In this document: positions 1 through 6,739 of the stretch, one piece after another
Numbering within the stretch: the first letter of the stretch is position 1
Layout of the letters: every line of letters begins with the position of its first letter
From: Roseomonas sp.
Lineage (GTDB): Bacteria > Pseudomonadota > Alphaproteobacteria > Acetobacterales > Acetobacteraceae
DNA: 8,159 nucleotides
Assembly: GCA_020249415.1 (NCBI GenBank)
Contig: JADCFR010000376.1
Span: 1 to 8,159 of the forward strand
Direction of reading: 5' to 3'
Translations under genes and position numbers: made by a program
The notes under the pieces: generated by a model
The model's database searches: none
What the model was told of the DNA's origin: nothing
The model's input: only the letters and a program-made list of their open reading frames with translations

Positions 1-1
1 C

Positions 2-721
2 CTTGCCGATGCGGATTTTGTGCCGGTGCCGGTGCAGGGGCTGACGGACCGCGCCTATCTGACCGCGCGCGCGCAATTGATGGACCGCGACCGCGCCATA
101 CAAAACCCCCGCGCGGGTAATCCTTCCTGGCGCGAAACATTCCTCGCCCCGCAAACCCAGGATCATGAAGCCGGCACCAGCCATATCGCCATTGTGGATG
201 GCGCGGGCAATGCGCTTTCCATGACGACCACGATTGAAGCGCTGTTCGGCGCGCGCATCATGGTGCGCGGCTTTTTGCTGAACAACCAACTGACCGATTT
301 CAGCTTCGCGCCGGAAGCCAATGGCCGGCCCATCGCCAATCGCGTCGAAGCCGGCAAAAGGCCGCGCTCATCCATGGCGCCTTCCATTGTGGAGGATAGC
401 GCGGGCGCCTTGCATGCCGTGGTGGGCTCACCGGGCGGGGTGCGCATTATCGGCTATGTGGCGAAAACGCTGGTGGGCTTGCTCGATTGGGGGCTGTCGC
501 CGGAAGAAGCCGTGGCGCTGCCCCATATCGGCACTATGGGCGGGCCGGTGGAACTCGAACAGGGCACGCCAGCCGCCACCCTGGCCCCGGCGCTGCGGGC
601 GCGCGGGCATGAGGCAACCATCCGGGAAATGATGTCGGGCCTGCAAGTGATCCGCGTGACCAAAGGCGGTCTAATCGGTGCTTCCGACCCCAGGCGAGAG
701 GGGGTGGCGCGGGGCGAATAG
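2..721 (+). CDS. ggt: Gamma-glutamyltransferase (glutathione hydrolase), C-terminal part, 5' truncated by window edge
   Basis: The enzyme is an N-terminal-nucleophile hydrolase that cleaves or transfers the gamma-glutamyl group of glutathione and related compounds; the precursor cuts itself into large and small subunits. The frame is open from base 2, so only about 239 residues remain: the end of the large subunit and the whole small subunit. The self-processing site and nucleophile is the Thr at 176-178 in the motif GTSHIAIVD. Other family residues visible are the NNQLTDF block with its Asp at 296-298, the Ser-Ser pair in KRPRSSMAP at 368-373, and the oxyanion Gly-Gly in SPGGVRII at 434-439. 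The position that is Asn in the E. coli enzyme (TLNTTFG) is Glu here (TTIEALFG, 236-238), as I recall for Bacillus-type enzymes. The N terminus is outside the window, so a signal peptide cannot be judged. A cephalosporin-acylase-like relative is possible but less likely. It is followed by a terminator-like hairpin. Confidence 0.93.
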   Translation, partial: LADADFVPVPVQGLTDRAYLTARAQLMDRDRAIQNPRAGNPSWRETFLAPQTQDHEAGTSHIAIVDGAGNALSMTTTIEALFGARIMVRGFLLNNQLTDFSFAPEANGRPIANRVEAGKRPRSSMAPSIVEDSAGALHAVVGSPGGVRIIGYVAKTLVGLLDWGLSPEEAVALPHIGTMGGPVELEQGTPAATLAPALRARGHEATIREMMSGLQVIRVTKGGLIGASDPRREGVARGE

Positions 722-746
722 GCGGGGTATCAGCGCCCGTCTTTCC

Positions 747-778
747 CGGCGCCATGCGGCGCGGCGTCGAATTTTTTT
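747..778 (+). terminator. Probable intrinsic terminator after ggt, in the leader of rfbF
   Basis: Bases 747-753 (cggcgcc) pair with 763-769 (ggcgtcg) to give a 7-bp GC-rich stem with one G-U pair and a 9-base loop. Two A's follow and then seven T's at 772-778. This is a textbook rho-independent layout 25 bases after the ggt stop. A competing shorter stem, gcgcc (749-753) with ggcgc (758-762), uses the same left arm. The T-run ends directly at the GGAG of the rfbF ribosome binding site, so the element could also act as an attenuator for the sugar genes. Confidence 0.65.
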
Positions 779-782
779 GGAG
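779..782 (+). promoter_or_regulatory. Ribosome binding site of rfbF
   Basis: GGAG lies five bases before the ATG at 788 and fixes the start of rfbF. It touches the T-run of the upstream terminator hairpin, so RNA structure or termination there would directly affect access to it. Confidence 0.7.
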
Positions 783-787
783 TATCC

Positions 788-1564
788 ATGATCAAAAAGG
801 CTGTGATCCTGGCGGGGGGGCGCGGCACCAGGCTGGGCGCCGAAACCCAGCTTCGCCCCAAGCCCATGGTGGAAATCGGCGGACGCCCGATTTTGTGGCA
901 TATTATGAAGCTTTATGCCGCGCATGGCATCAAGGATTTCGTGATCTGCCTTGGCTACAAAGGCCAATTGATCAAGGAATATTTCCTGAATTACCGTGCC
1001 CATACGGCGGACCTCACGCTTGATCTGGCGACCGGTGCTGCAACTTGGCTGACCCCACCCACCGAGGATTGGCGCGTGACGCTGGTGGACACCGGTGAGG
1101 ATACGCAAACCGGTGGCCGGCTAGGCCGCGTGGCGCCGTATCTCCGCGAAGAGGAAGGCTTTTGCCTCACCTATGGCGATGGCGTTTCCGATGTGGATAT
1201 CAGGGCCTTGATTGCTTTCCACCGCGCCCATGGCCGGGATGCGACCGTAACCGCCGTGGTGCCGCCTGGGCGTTTCGGTGCGCTTGAACGGGTTGGCAAT
1301 ACGGTGCGCGCCTTCACCGAAAAACCACCCGGCGATGGCGCGACGATCAATGGCGGGTTTTTCGTGCTCTCGCCCCGCGTGCTGGACCGGATTGATGGCG
1401 ATGAGTGCATTTGGGAACAGGCGCCTTTGCGCGGGCTTGCCGCTGATGATCAGCTGCGCGCTTTTGACCATCGCGGCTTCTGGCACCCGATGGACACGCC
1501 GCGGGATCGCGATGTGCTGGAAGGGCTGTGGCAGGACGGCACCGCACCCTGGAAGCAATGGTGA
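788..1564 (+). CDS. rfbF: Glucose-1-phosphate cytidylyltransferase
   Basis: This cytoplasmic enzyme makes CDP-D-glucose from CTP and alpha-D-glucose-1-phosphate, the entry step to CDP-linked deoxysugars. The 258 residues match the family length (about 257). The nucleotidyltransferase signature AGGRGTRL at residues 9-16 is followed by the RPKPMVEIGGRPILWHIM block (23-40), the metal-site region YGDGVSDVD (129-137), PPGRFGAL (159-166) and the product-site motif INGGFFVL (187-194). The closing PMDTPRD segment is also typical of RfbF. The ATG at 788 has a GGAG five bases upstream. The gene overlaps rfbG by one base in a TGATG junction, so the two are almost certainly co-translated. Codons 9-11 contain a run of seven G's (814-820). 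A general glucose-1-phosphate uridylyl- or thymidylyltransferase is a poorer fit than RfbF. The alternative name is ddhA. Confidence 0.96.
   Translation: MIKKAVILAGGRGTRLGAETQLRPKPMVEIGGRPILWHIMKLYAAHGIKDFVICLGYKGQLIKEYFLNYRAHTADLTLDLATGAATWLTPPTEDWRVTLVDTGEDTQTGGRLGRVAPYLREEEGFCLTYGDGVSDVDIRALIAFHRAHGRDATVTAVVPPGRFGALERVGNTVRAFTEKPPGDGATINGGFFVLSPRVLDRIDGDECIWEQAPLRGLAADDQLRAFDHRGFWHPMDTPRDRDVLEGLWQDGTAPWKQW
1551..1555 (+). promoter_or_regulatory. Ribosome binding site deciding the rfbG start
   Basis: GGAAG lies inside the last codons of rfbF. It is eight bases from the ATG at 1564, a good distance, but only two bases from the in-frame ATG at 1558. This favours 1564, the ATG overlapping the rfbF stop, as the start of rfbG. 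Confidence 0.5.
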
Positions 1565-2604
1565 TGCGGCAAACTTCCGTCGATTTCTGGCGCGGCAAGC
1601 GTGTGCTGCTGACCGGCCATACCGGCTTCAAGGGCGCCTGGTTGGCACTGCTGCTGGAACGCTTGGGCGTCGAGGTGACCGGCTTTGCGCTGGCGCCGGA
1701 AGCCGGGCCTTCGGCTTTTGTGGCGCTGCGCCCGGCGATCACGTCGCGTATCGGCGATTTGCGTGATGCGGCGGCGGTACAGGCAGCCGTGCAGGCCGCG
1801 CGGCCAGAGATTGTTCTGCACCTTGCCGCCCAAGCCCTGGTCGGGCGCGGCTATCGCGACCCTGAGGGCACTTTCGCCAGCAATGTCACCGGCACCATCA
1901 ATCTGATGCAGGCTTTGCGCGGTGCGGGCGCCAAGGCCGCGCTGATCATTACCAGCGACAAGGTCTATCGCAACGACAATCAGGGCCGGCCCTTTCGTGA
2001 GAATGATCCGCTTGGCGGGCATGATCCCTACAGCGCTTCCAAGGCGGCTTGCGAAATTGCGGTGGCTTCCTGGCGCGCGAGTTTCGGGGGTGAGATCGGG
2101 GCCATGGCCACCGCCCGCGCCGGCAATGTGATTGGCGGTGGAGATTTCGGCGCGGAACGGCTGATCCCCGATCTGGTGCGCGCGCGCATCGCAGATCAGA
2201 CCCTGGTGATCCGCCGCCCGGATGCGACGCGCCCCTTCCAGCATGTGCTGGATGTGTCGCGCGGGTATTTGCTGCATGCGGAAGCGCTCTGGCGTGGTGT
2301 TGCGCCGCAAGCGCTGAATTTCGGCCCGCGCGATGCGGAAATCTCGGTCCGGCGCGTCTTGGAACTTTACGGCGGCGCAGCCGGTGCGCCGATTGCCTGG
2401 GAAGCCGCACCCGCGCCCCCCATGGAAGAAGCGCAGCGCCTGGCCTTGGATAGCAGCCTTGCCATGCAAAGCCTGAGCTGGGCGCCGCGCCATGATGCCG
2501 CCAGCGCCATCGCCGCCACCGCGCGCTGGTACGAAGCCTGGCGCGGCGGCGCGGATGGCCGTGCTTTGGCGTTGACTGAGATTGAGGATGCACTTTCACC
2601 ATGA
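1564..2604 (+). CDS. rfbG: CDP-glucose 4,6-dehydratase
   Basis: This NAD-dependent extended short-chain dehydrogenase/reductase turns CDP-D-glucose into CDP-4-keto-6-deoxy-D-glucose, the branch point for 6-deoxy and 3,6-dideoxy sugars. With the start at 1564 it has 346 residues, close to the family's roughly 355-360. The NAD-binding loop TGHTGFKG spans residues 17-24. HLAAQALV (86-93) forms the next Rossmann strand. The active-site triplet region is TSDK at 130-133, with Lys where dTDP-glucose dehydratases have Glu, which is typical of the CDP-glucose group. The catalytic pair is Tyr156 and Lys160 in YSASK. ARAGNVIGGGD is the family's substrate-side motif. The start overlaps the rfbF stop, and the end overlaps the next gene in ATGA. 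In-frame starts at 1528, 1558 and 1561 are possible but less well placed. The alternative name is ddhB. Confidence 0.95.
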   Translation: MRQTSVDFWRGKRVLLTGHTGFKGAWLALLLERLGVEVTGFALAPEAGPSAFVALRPAITSRIGDLRDAAAVQAAVQAARPEIVLHLAAQALVGRGYRDPEGTFASNVTGTINLMQALRGAGAKAALIITSDKVYRNDNQGRPFRENDPLGGHDPYSASKAACEIAVASWRASFGGEIGAMATARAGNVIGGGDFGAERLIPDLVRARIADQTLVIRRPDATRPFQHVLDVSRGYLLHAEALWRGVAPQALNFGPRDAEISVRRVLELYGGAAGAPIAWEAAPAPPMEEAQRLALDSSLAMQSLSWAPRHDAASAIAATARWYEAWRGGADGRALALTEIEDALSP

Positions 2605-3839
2605 ATGCTGAAGCGATTTGCCGCCCCATTTCCGCCTGCCGCGCTTGCGGGGGCGCCATCAGCGCCATGTTCTGCGATTTGGGCGCAACACCGCTTGCCA
2701 ATGATTACCCCCTGCCGGGTTCCCCACCCTTGCCGCGCTATCCTCTGGCCGCCGTGGTCTGCGGCACCTGCCGCATGGTGCAATTGGATCATGTGGTGGA
2801 GGCCGAGGCGATCTTCACCGATTACGCCTATTTCTCCTCCTTCTCGGAGAGCTGGCTTAATCACGCCGCGCGTTACGCGGCGGCGATGCGTGAACGGCTT
2901 TCGCTTGGCGCGCAAAGCCTTGTCGTTGAGATCGCCAGCAATGATGGCTATCTGCTGAGGAATTTCGTCGCCGCCGGCATTCCCTGCCTGGGGGTGGAGC
3001 CCGCCGCGAATGTGGCGGCGAGTGCGGTTGCCGCCGGCGTGCCGACCGAAGTGCGCTTCTTTGGGCGTGACGCGGCGCGCGATATTGTGGGCCGGCGCGG
3101 CCATGCGGATTTGGTGATTGCCAATAACGTGCTGGCGCATGTGCCGGATGTGGTGGATTTCGCCGCGGGCCTTGCACATTTGGCGGGACCGCGCGGCGTT
3201 GTCACCATCGAGGCACCCCATCTGCTATCCTTCGTGGATGGCGTGCAATTCGATACGATCTATCACGAACATTACGCCTATTGGTCGCTTTACGCCGTTG
3301 AGCATTTGCTTGGCGCCCAGGGTTTGCGCGTGTTTGATGTGGAAATACTCCCGACCCATGGCGGCAGCCTCCGCTATTTCGCGACCGCCGATGCGGCGCG
3401 GGCGGATATGCCGGGCGTGGTGGCGATGCGGGCCGAGGAAGCCGCGCGCGGCATTGCGGATGACGCCTTTTATCAGGGCTTTAATGCGCGTGTGGCAGCG
3501 GTGCTGGCCGCCTTCAAGCAATGGCTGGCGCGATGCCGCGCAGAAGGGTTGCGCCTTGGCGCCTATGGCGCTGCGGCCAAGGGCAATACTTTCCTGAATG
3601 CCGCAGGCGTAACAGCGGCGGATTTCATCGCGGTCGCGGATCGCAATCCGGCCAAGCAAAACCGCGTCTTGCCGGGAAGTGCCATCCCGATTGTCTCACC
3701 GGAAGCGCTGCTCGCGATGGCGCCGGATGCCATCCTGATCCTGCCGTGGAATTTGGCGGATGAAATCTCTGCCCAATTGCGGGCGGCGGGTTTCAAGAGG
3801 CGCTTGGCGATAGCGGTACCAGAACCGCGCTGGCTGTAA
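2601..3839 (+). CDS. Zinc-binding, SAM-dependent sugar C-methyltransferase (TylCIII/NovU/TcaB9-like)
   Basis: Members of this family transfer a methyl group from S-adenosylmethionine to a ring carbon, usually C3, next to the keto group of an NDP-4-ketosugar. All three expected domains are visible in the 412 residues. The N-terminal zinc-binding domain has the cysteine pairs C13/C16 and C54/C57. The methyltransferase core has the SAM loop VEIASNDGYLL at 109-119. The active-site block is IYHEHYAYWS at 220-229, where a His is the proposed base in TcaB9. The C-terminal Rossmann-like domain includes GAYGAAAKGNTFLN (about 310-325) and ends near VPEPRWL. It overlaps rfbG by four bases (ATGA), so its substrate is probably CDP-4-keto-6-deoxyglucose or a product of it; this is inferred from context. 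The real substrate, methylated carbon and final sugar cannot be read from the sequence. The stop lies three bases from the stop of the opposing operon. Confidence 0.88.
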   Translation: MNAEAICRPISACRACGGAISAMFCDLGATPLANDYPLPGSPPLPRYPLAAVVCGTCRMVQLDHVVEAEAIFTDYAYFSSFSESWLNHAARYAAAMRERLSLGAQSLVVEIASNDGYLLRNFVAAGIPCLGVEPAANVAASAVAAGVPTEVRFFGRDAARDIVGRRGHADLVIANNVLAHVPDVVDFAAGLAHLAGPRGVVTIEAPHLLSFVDGVQFDTIYHEHYAYWSLYAVEHLLGAQGLRVFDVEILPTHGGSLRYFATADAARADMPGVVAMRAEEAARGIADDAFYQGFNARVAAVLAAFKQWLARCRAEGLRLGAYGAAAKGNTFLNAAGVTAADFIAVADRNPAKQNRVLPGSAIPIVSPEALLAMAPDAILILPWNLADEISAQLRAAGFKRRLAIAVPEPRWL

Positions 3840-3842
3840 AAT

Positions 3843-4841
3843 TCAGGCCGCGTCGCGCCCTTCCTCCACCGCATGGCAGGCCACCATGGCATCGCCCGCA
3901 GGCTTCAATTCCGGGCGTTCCGCCTTGCAGCGCGGCCCGGCCAGCGGGCAACGCGGATGAAAGGCGCAGCCTGTGGGCGGCGTGATCGGACTTGGCACCT
4001 CACCCCCCACCGGGATCCGCGTGCGCCCGGTCATATCAAGGTCCGGGATCGCTTCCATCAGCGCGCGCGTATAGGGATGCCGGGGGCGGCGAAACAGGCT
4101 TTCCGCCGGCGCCAATTCCGCAATGCGGCCCAGATACATGACACCGATCCGGTCACTCACCTGCCGCACCACGGCCAGGTTGTGGCTGATGAACAAATAG
4201 GTCAGCCCCATACGGGACTGCAATTCCTTCATCAGATTGAGGATCTGCGCCTGCACCGAAACATCAAGCGCCGAGGTCGGTTCATCGCACACCAGAAATT
4301 CCGGATTGGAAGAAAGCGCGCGCGCAATTGAAATGCGCTGGCGCTGCCCGCCCGAGAATTCATGTGGAAACTTATGACCATCCAGTGGGGACAAGCCCAC
4401 CTGCGTCAGCAATTCCGCAACGCGCGCTTCTTCGGCTGCGCGATTGGGCAGCAGACCAAAGGCGCGAATGGGTTCGGCGATGATGTCCCTGACACGCCAG
4501 CGCGGATTGAGCGAGGCATAAGGGTCCTGGAAAATCATCTGCATCCGCCGGCGCTGATCGGATGCGGCGCGGGCTTCGGCAAGGTCTCGCCCGTCAAACA
4601 TCACCTGACCGCCGCTTGGCCGATAGAGCCCAACCGCAAGCCGCGCGACAGTGGATTTGCCGCAGCCTGATTCCCCCACCAGCGACAGGGTGGTGCCTTT
4701 CGGTACGGCAAGGCTCACACCATCCACGGCGCGGAGAATGCGCTTGCCTTCCTGCGCGATCAGCCGCTGCAAGGCAGGGCGGGAGACATCGAAATACCGT
4801 GCGGCGTCACGCAGTTCGAGCATGGGGGGGGTCTCAGCCAT
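3843..4841 (-). CDS. Peptide-type ABC importer ATPase, second of pair (DppF/OppF-like)
   Basis: This cytoplasmic nucleotide-binding subunit powers the importer together with the ATPase encoded just upstream. It has 332 residues with the start at 4841, where ATGGCTGA overlaps the previous gene's stop by eight bases and a GGAGG lies nine bases upstream. A reading extended to 5024 would only translate the previous gene out of frame. Motifs are Walker A GESGCGKST (56-64), Q-loop Gln105 in IFQDPYASLNP, signature FSGGQRQR (162-169), Walker B LVCDEP (183-188) and H-loop His220. The C-terminal oligopeptide-transporter extension (HPYTRALMEAIP, 255-266) holds Cys292, 298, 305 and 322. The long N-terminal loop before the first ABC strand resembles DppF and the second half of GsiA. 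Substrate specificity (dipeptide, oligopeptide, glutathione, other) cannot be assigned. Codons 4-6 contain a run of eight C's just before a second in-frame ATG at 4823. Confidence 0.94.
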   Translation of the reverse strand: MAETPPMLELRDAARYFDVSRPALQRLIAQEGKRILRAVDGVSLAVPKGTTLSLVGESGCGKSTVARLAVGLYRPSGGQVMFDGRDLAEARAASDQRRRMQMIFQDPYASLNPRWRVRDIIAEPIRAFGLLPNRAAEEARVAELLTQVGLSPLDGHKFPHEFSGGQRQRISIARALSSNPEFLVCDEPTSALDVSVQAQILNLMKELQSRMGLTYLFISHNLAVVRQVSDRIGVMYLGRIAELAPAESLFRRPRHPYTRALMEAIPDLDMTGRTRIPVGGEVPSPITPPTGCAFHPRCPLAGPRCKAERPELKPAGDAMVACHAVEEGRDAA

Positions 4842-5823
4842 TGCCCGCACCCTCCCCGGCATAGAGCCAACAGGCGGCCTGCGTCGGCCCCGCCGGCAGC
4901 AAATCTGGCCTATCCTGCGAACAGCGCGCAAAAGCCTTGGGGCAGCGCGGATTATAGGCGCAGCCTTTGGGGATGGCGGAAAGCCGCGGCATGGCGCCAT
5001 CAATCTGCGCCAGTCTTTCAACACGCCGATCCAAAGGCGGGATGGAGCCCATCAGCCCCACCGTATAGGGGTGGCTTGCCTGCTTCACCACATTGCGCAC
5101 CGGCCCAATTTCCGCAATGCGCCCGGCATACATCACCGCAACACGATCCGCGGTTTCCGCAATGACGCCCATATCATGCGTCACCAGCATCATCGCCGTG
5201 CCCTTTTCGCGCGCGAGCGACTTGAGCAGCGCGATGATTTGCGCCTGGATCGAGACATCCAAGGCCGTGGTCGGTTCATCCGCCACAATCAGGCGCGGTT
5301 CGGCACATAACGCCAGCGCAATCACCACGCGCTGACGCATGCCGCCCGAGAATTCATGCGGGTAGGAATCAATCCGCTGCGCCGCCGCCGGAATGCCGAC
5401 CAGATCAAGCCAGCCAATGGCGCGCTTGCGCGCCTCGGCGGGCGTGATCGGCAAATGCGTCGTCATGGTCTCGGCCAATTGCCGGCCCACCGTGTAGAGC
5501 GGATTGAGCGTGGTGAGCGGGTCCTGGAAAATCGCGCCGATATCCTTGCCACGAATGCGGCGCATATCCTCATAACGGAGATTGTCTATCCGCTCGCCAT
5601 CAAGCCGAATTTCGCCCGCCGCAATGCGCCCCGGCGGCTCGAGCAAGCCAATGATCGCCGCACCCGTCATGGATTTGCCGGCACCTGATTCACCGACCAC
5701 GCCCAGCACTTCACCGGCCGAAATGGTGAAGGACACGTCATCGAGTGCCACCAATGTCCCGCGCCGTGTCGGGAATTCCACGCGCAAATGGCGCACTTCA
5801 AGCAAAGGGTTCTGGCCAGACAT
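4834..5823 (-). CDS. Peptide-type ABC importer ATPase, first of pair (DppD/OppD-like)
   Basis: This is the partner nucleotide-binding subunit, 329 residues from the ATG at 5823. That ATG shares one base with the upstream permease stop (TAATG), and similarity to the family begins at once with NPLLEVRHLRVEF. Upstream in-frame codons lie inside the permease gene and are not credible. Visible motifs are Walker A GESGAGKS (44-51), Q-loop Gln100 in IFQDPLTTLNP, signature FSGGMRQR (158-165), Walker B LIVADEP (178-184) and H-loop His216. The Met in the signature is the usual DppD/OppD form and separates it from its partner. The C-terminal extension has HPYTVGLMGSIP (251-262) and the cysteine group Cys288, 294, 301 and 318. 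No clear Shine-Dalgarno precedes the start, so translation probably depends on coupling to the permease gene. Confidence 0.94.
   Translation of the reverse strand: MSGQNPLLEVRHLRVEFPTRRGTLVALDDVSFTISAGEVLGVVGESGAGKSMTGAAIIGLLEPPGRIAAGEIRLDGERIDNLRYEDMRRIRGKDIGAIFQDPLTTLNPLYTVGRQLAETMTTHLPITPAEARKRAIGWLDLVGIPAAAQRIDSYPHEFSGGMRQRVVIALALCAEPRLIVADEPTTALDVSIQAQIIALLKSLAREKGTAMMLVTHDMGVIAETADRVAVMYAGRIAEIGPVRNVVKQASHPYTVGLMGSIPPLDRRVERLAQIDGAMPRLSAIPKGCAYNPRCPKAFARCSQDRPDLLPAGPTQAACWLYAGEGAGNG
4851..4857 (-). promoter_or_regulatory. Ribosome binding site of the second ATPase gene
   Basis: On the minus strand this reads GGGGAGG, ending nine bases before the ATG at 4841. It is the strongest Shine-Dalgarno in the transporter operon and supports the short start inside the overlap. 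Confidence 0.6.
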
Positions 5824-6737
5824 TAGCGGAGCTTCGGATTGAGGGCGTCGCGCAGCCAATCGCCCAGAAGATTGACGGAAAGCACCATGGCAATCAGCGT
5901 AATGCCGGGGAAGATCGTAATCCACCACTCACCGCTGAACAGGAAGTCATTGCCAATGCGGATCAGCGTGCCGAGCGAGGGTTGCGTCGCCGGCACACCA
6001 ACGCCGAGGAAGGAAAGTGTGGCTTCCGACAGGATCGCGAGCCCCAGATTAAGTGTCGCGATAACAAGCACCGGCCCCATCACATTGGGCAGCACATGGG
6101 ACAGCATGATCCGCGGCGGCGCCACACCAATCACGCGCGCGGCCTGCACATATTCCTTGTTGCGCTCAACCATGGTGGAACCGCGCACAGTGCGGGCGAA
6201 TTTCGGCCATTCACTGATGCCAATGGCGAAAATCACCACAAACAGCGCAATCTGATCATGCACTTCGCGCGGCAGTGCAGCGCGCACCACACCATCAATC
6301 AACAGCGCCACCAGGATGGAGGGGAAGGTCAATTGCACATCGCAAATGCGCATCAGCAGCGCATCCAGCTTGCCGCCGAGATACCCCGCCAGCAGCCCAA
6401 GCGTCACGCCAAGTGTGGTCGCGAAAAGGGTCGCGGAAAGCCCCACCAAAAGTGACACCCGCGCGCCATACATGATGGCGGAAAGCACATCGCGCCCCTG
6501 ATCATCGGTGCCGAGCAGATAGGCGCGCTCCCCTTCTTCCGTCCAGGAAGGCGGCTTGAAGGCATCAAGCAGATTGAGGGAGGCAAGATCAAACGGGTTA
6601 TGCGGCGCAAGCCAGGGTGCGAATAGCGCCCCCAGAATGCAGATCAGCGCCACCACGGCGGAAAGCATGGTGATGGGGGATCGGGTGAAGGACCACCACA
6701 AATCACTATCGAAAAAGCGGCGCAGCGTTGCAGCCAT
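5823..6737 (-). CDS. Peptide-type ABC importer permease, DppC/OppC-like
   Basis: This inner-membrane subunit forms one half of the translocation pore. It has 304 residues from the ATG at 6737, two bases after the upstream permease stop, with an AGGGGG about ten bases before it. A TTG at 6743 overlapping that stop would add two residues. The N-terminal OppC-type region has a first membrane segment at about residues 22-44, ending in FAPWLAPHNPFD. The periplasmic loop carries GTDDQGRDVLS (76-86), a hallmark of the family. Further membrane segments lie at about 95-120, 134-155, 163-180, 220-240 and 270-292. The EAA-type cytoplasmic loop that docks on an ATPase is EYVQAARVIGVAPPRIM (195-211). It sits between the partner permease and the ATPase pair in the standard operon order. 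Confidence 0.93.
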   Translation of the reverse strand: MAATLRRFFDSDLWWSFTRSPITMLSAVVALICILGALFAPWLAPHNPFDLASLNLLDAFKPPSWTEEGERAYLLGTDDQGRDVLSAIMYGARVSLLVGLSATLFATTLGVTLGLLAGYLGGKLDALLMRICDVQLTFPSILVALLIDGVVRAALPREVHDQIALFVVIFAIGISEWPKFARTVRGSTMVERNKEYVQAARVIGVAPPRIMLSHVLPNVMGPVLVIATLNLGLAILSEATLSFLGVGVPATQPSLGTLIRIGNDFLFSGEWWITIFPGITLIAMVLSVNLLGDWLRDALNPKLR

Positions 6738-6739
6738 GA

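Noticed and set aside
64..75. Alternating GC run
   Set aside because: It is a string of Ala/Arg codons within the gamma-glutamyltransferase gene and too short to treat as a repeat element.
700..787. Possible promoter for rfbF
   Set aside because: I looked for -35/-10 pairs before rfbF and found no convincing match. A promoter may be upstream inside ggt, but the sequence alone does not support one.
1450..2493. Long minus-strand open frame opposite rfbG (347 codons)
   Set aside because: It mirrors the codon phase of a well-supported dehydratase gene, has no recognisable domain and is rich in Arg, Ala, Gly, His and Gln, as expected from the complement of GC-rich coding sequence.
2367..3221. 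Minus-strand open frame spanning the rfbG/methyltransferase junction
   Set aside because: It crosses two real genes on the other strand, has no family motif and no ribosome binding site I can identify; a GC-driven shadow.
4842..5024. Upstream extension of the second ATPase to a start at 5024
   Set aside because: It would lie entirely within the first ATPase gene out of frame, is Arg/Pro rich, and a strong Shine-Dalgarno precedes the ATG at 4841.
5745..6455. Plus-strand open frame opposite the ATPase and permease genes (236 codons)
   Set aside because: Its composition (His, Gln, Arg, Asn rich) is that of an antisense shadow, and the opposite strand carries unmistakable ABC transporter motifs.
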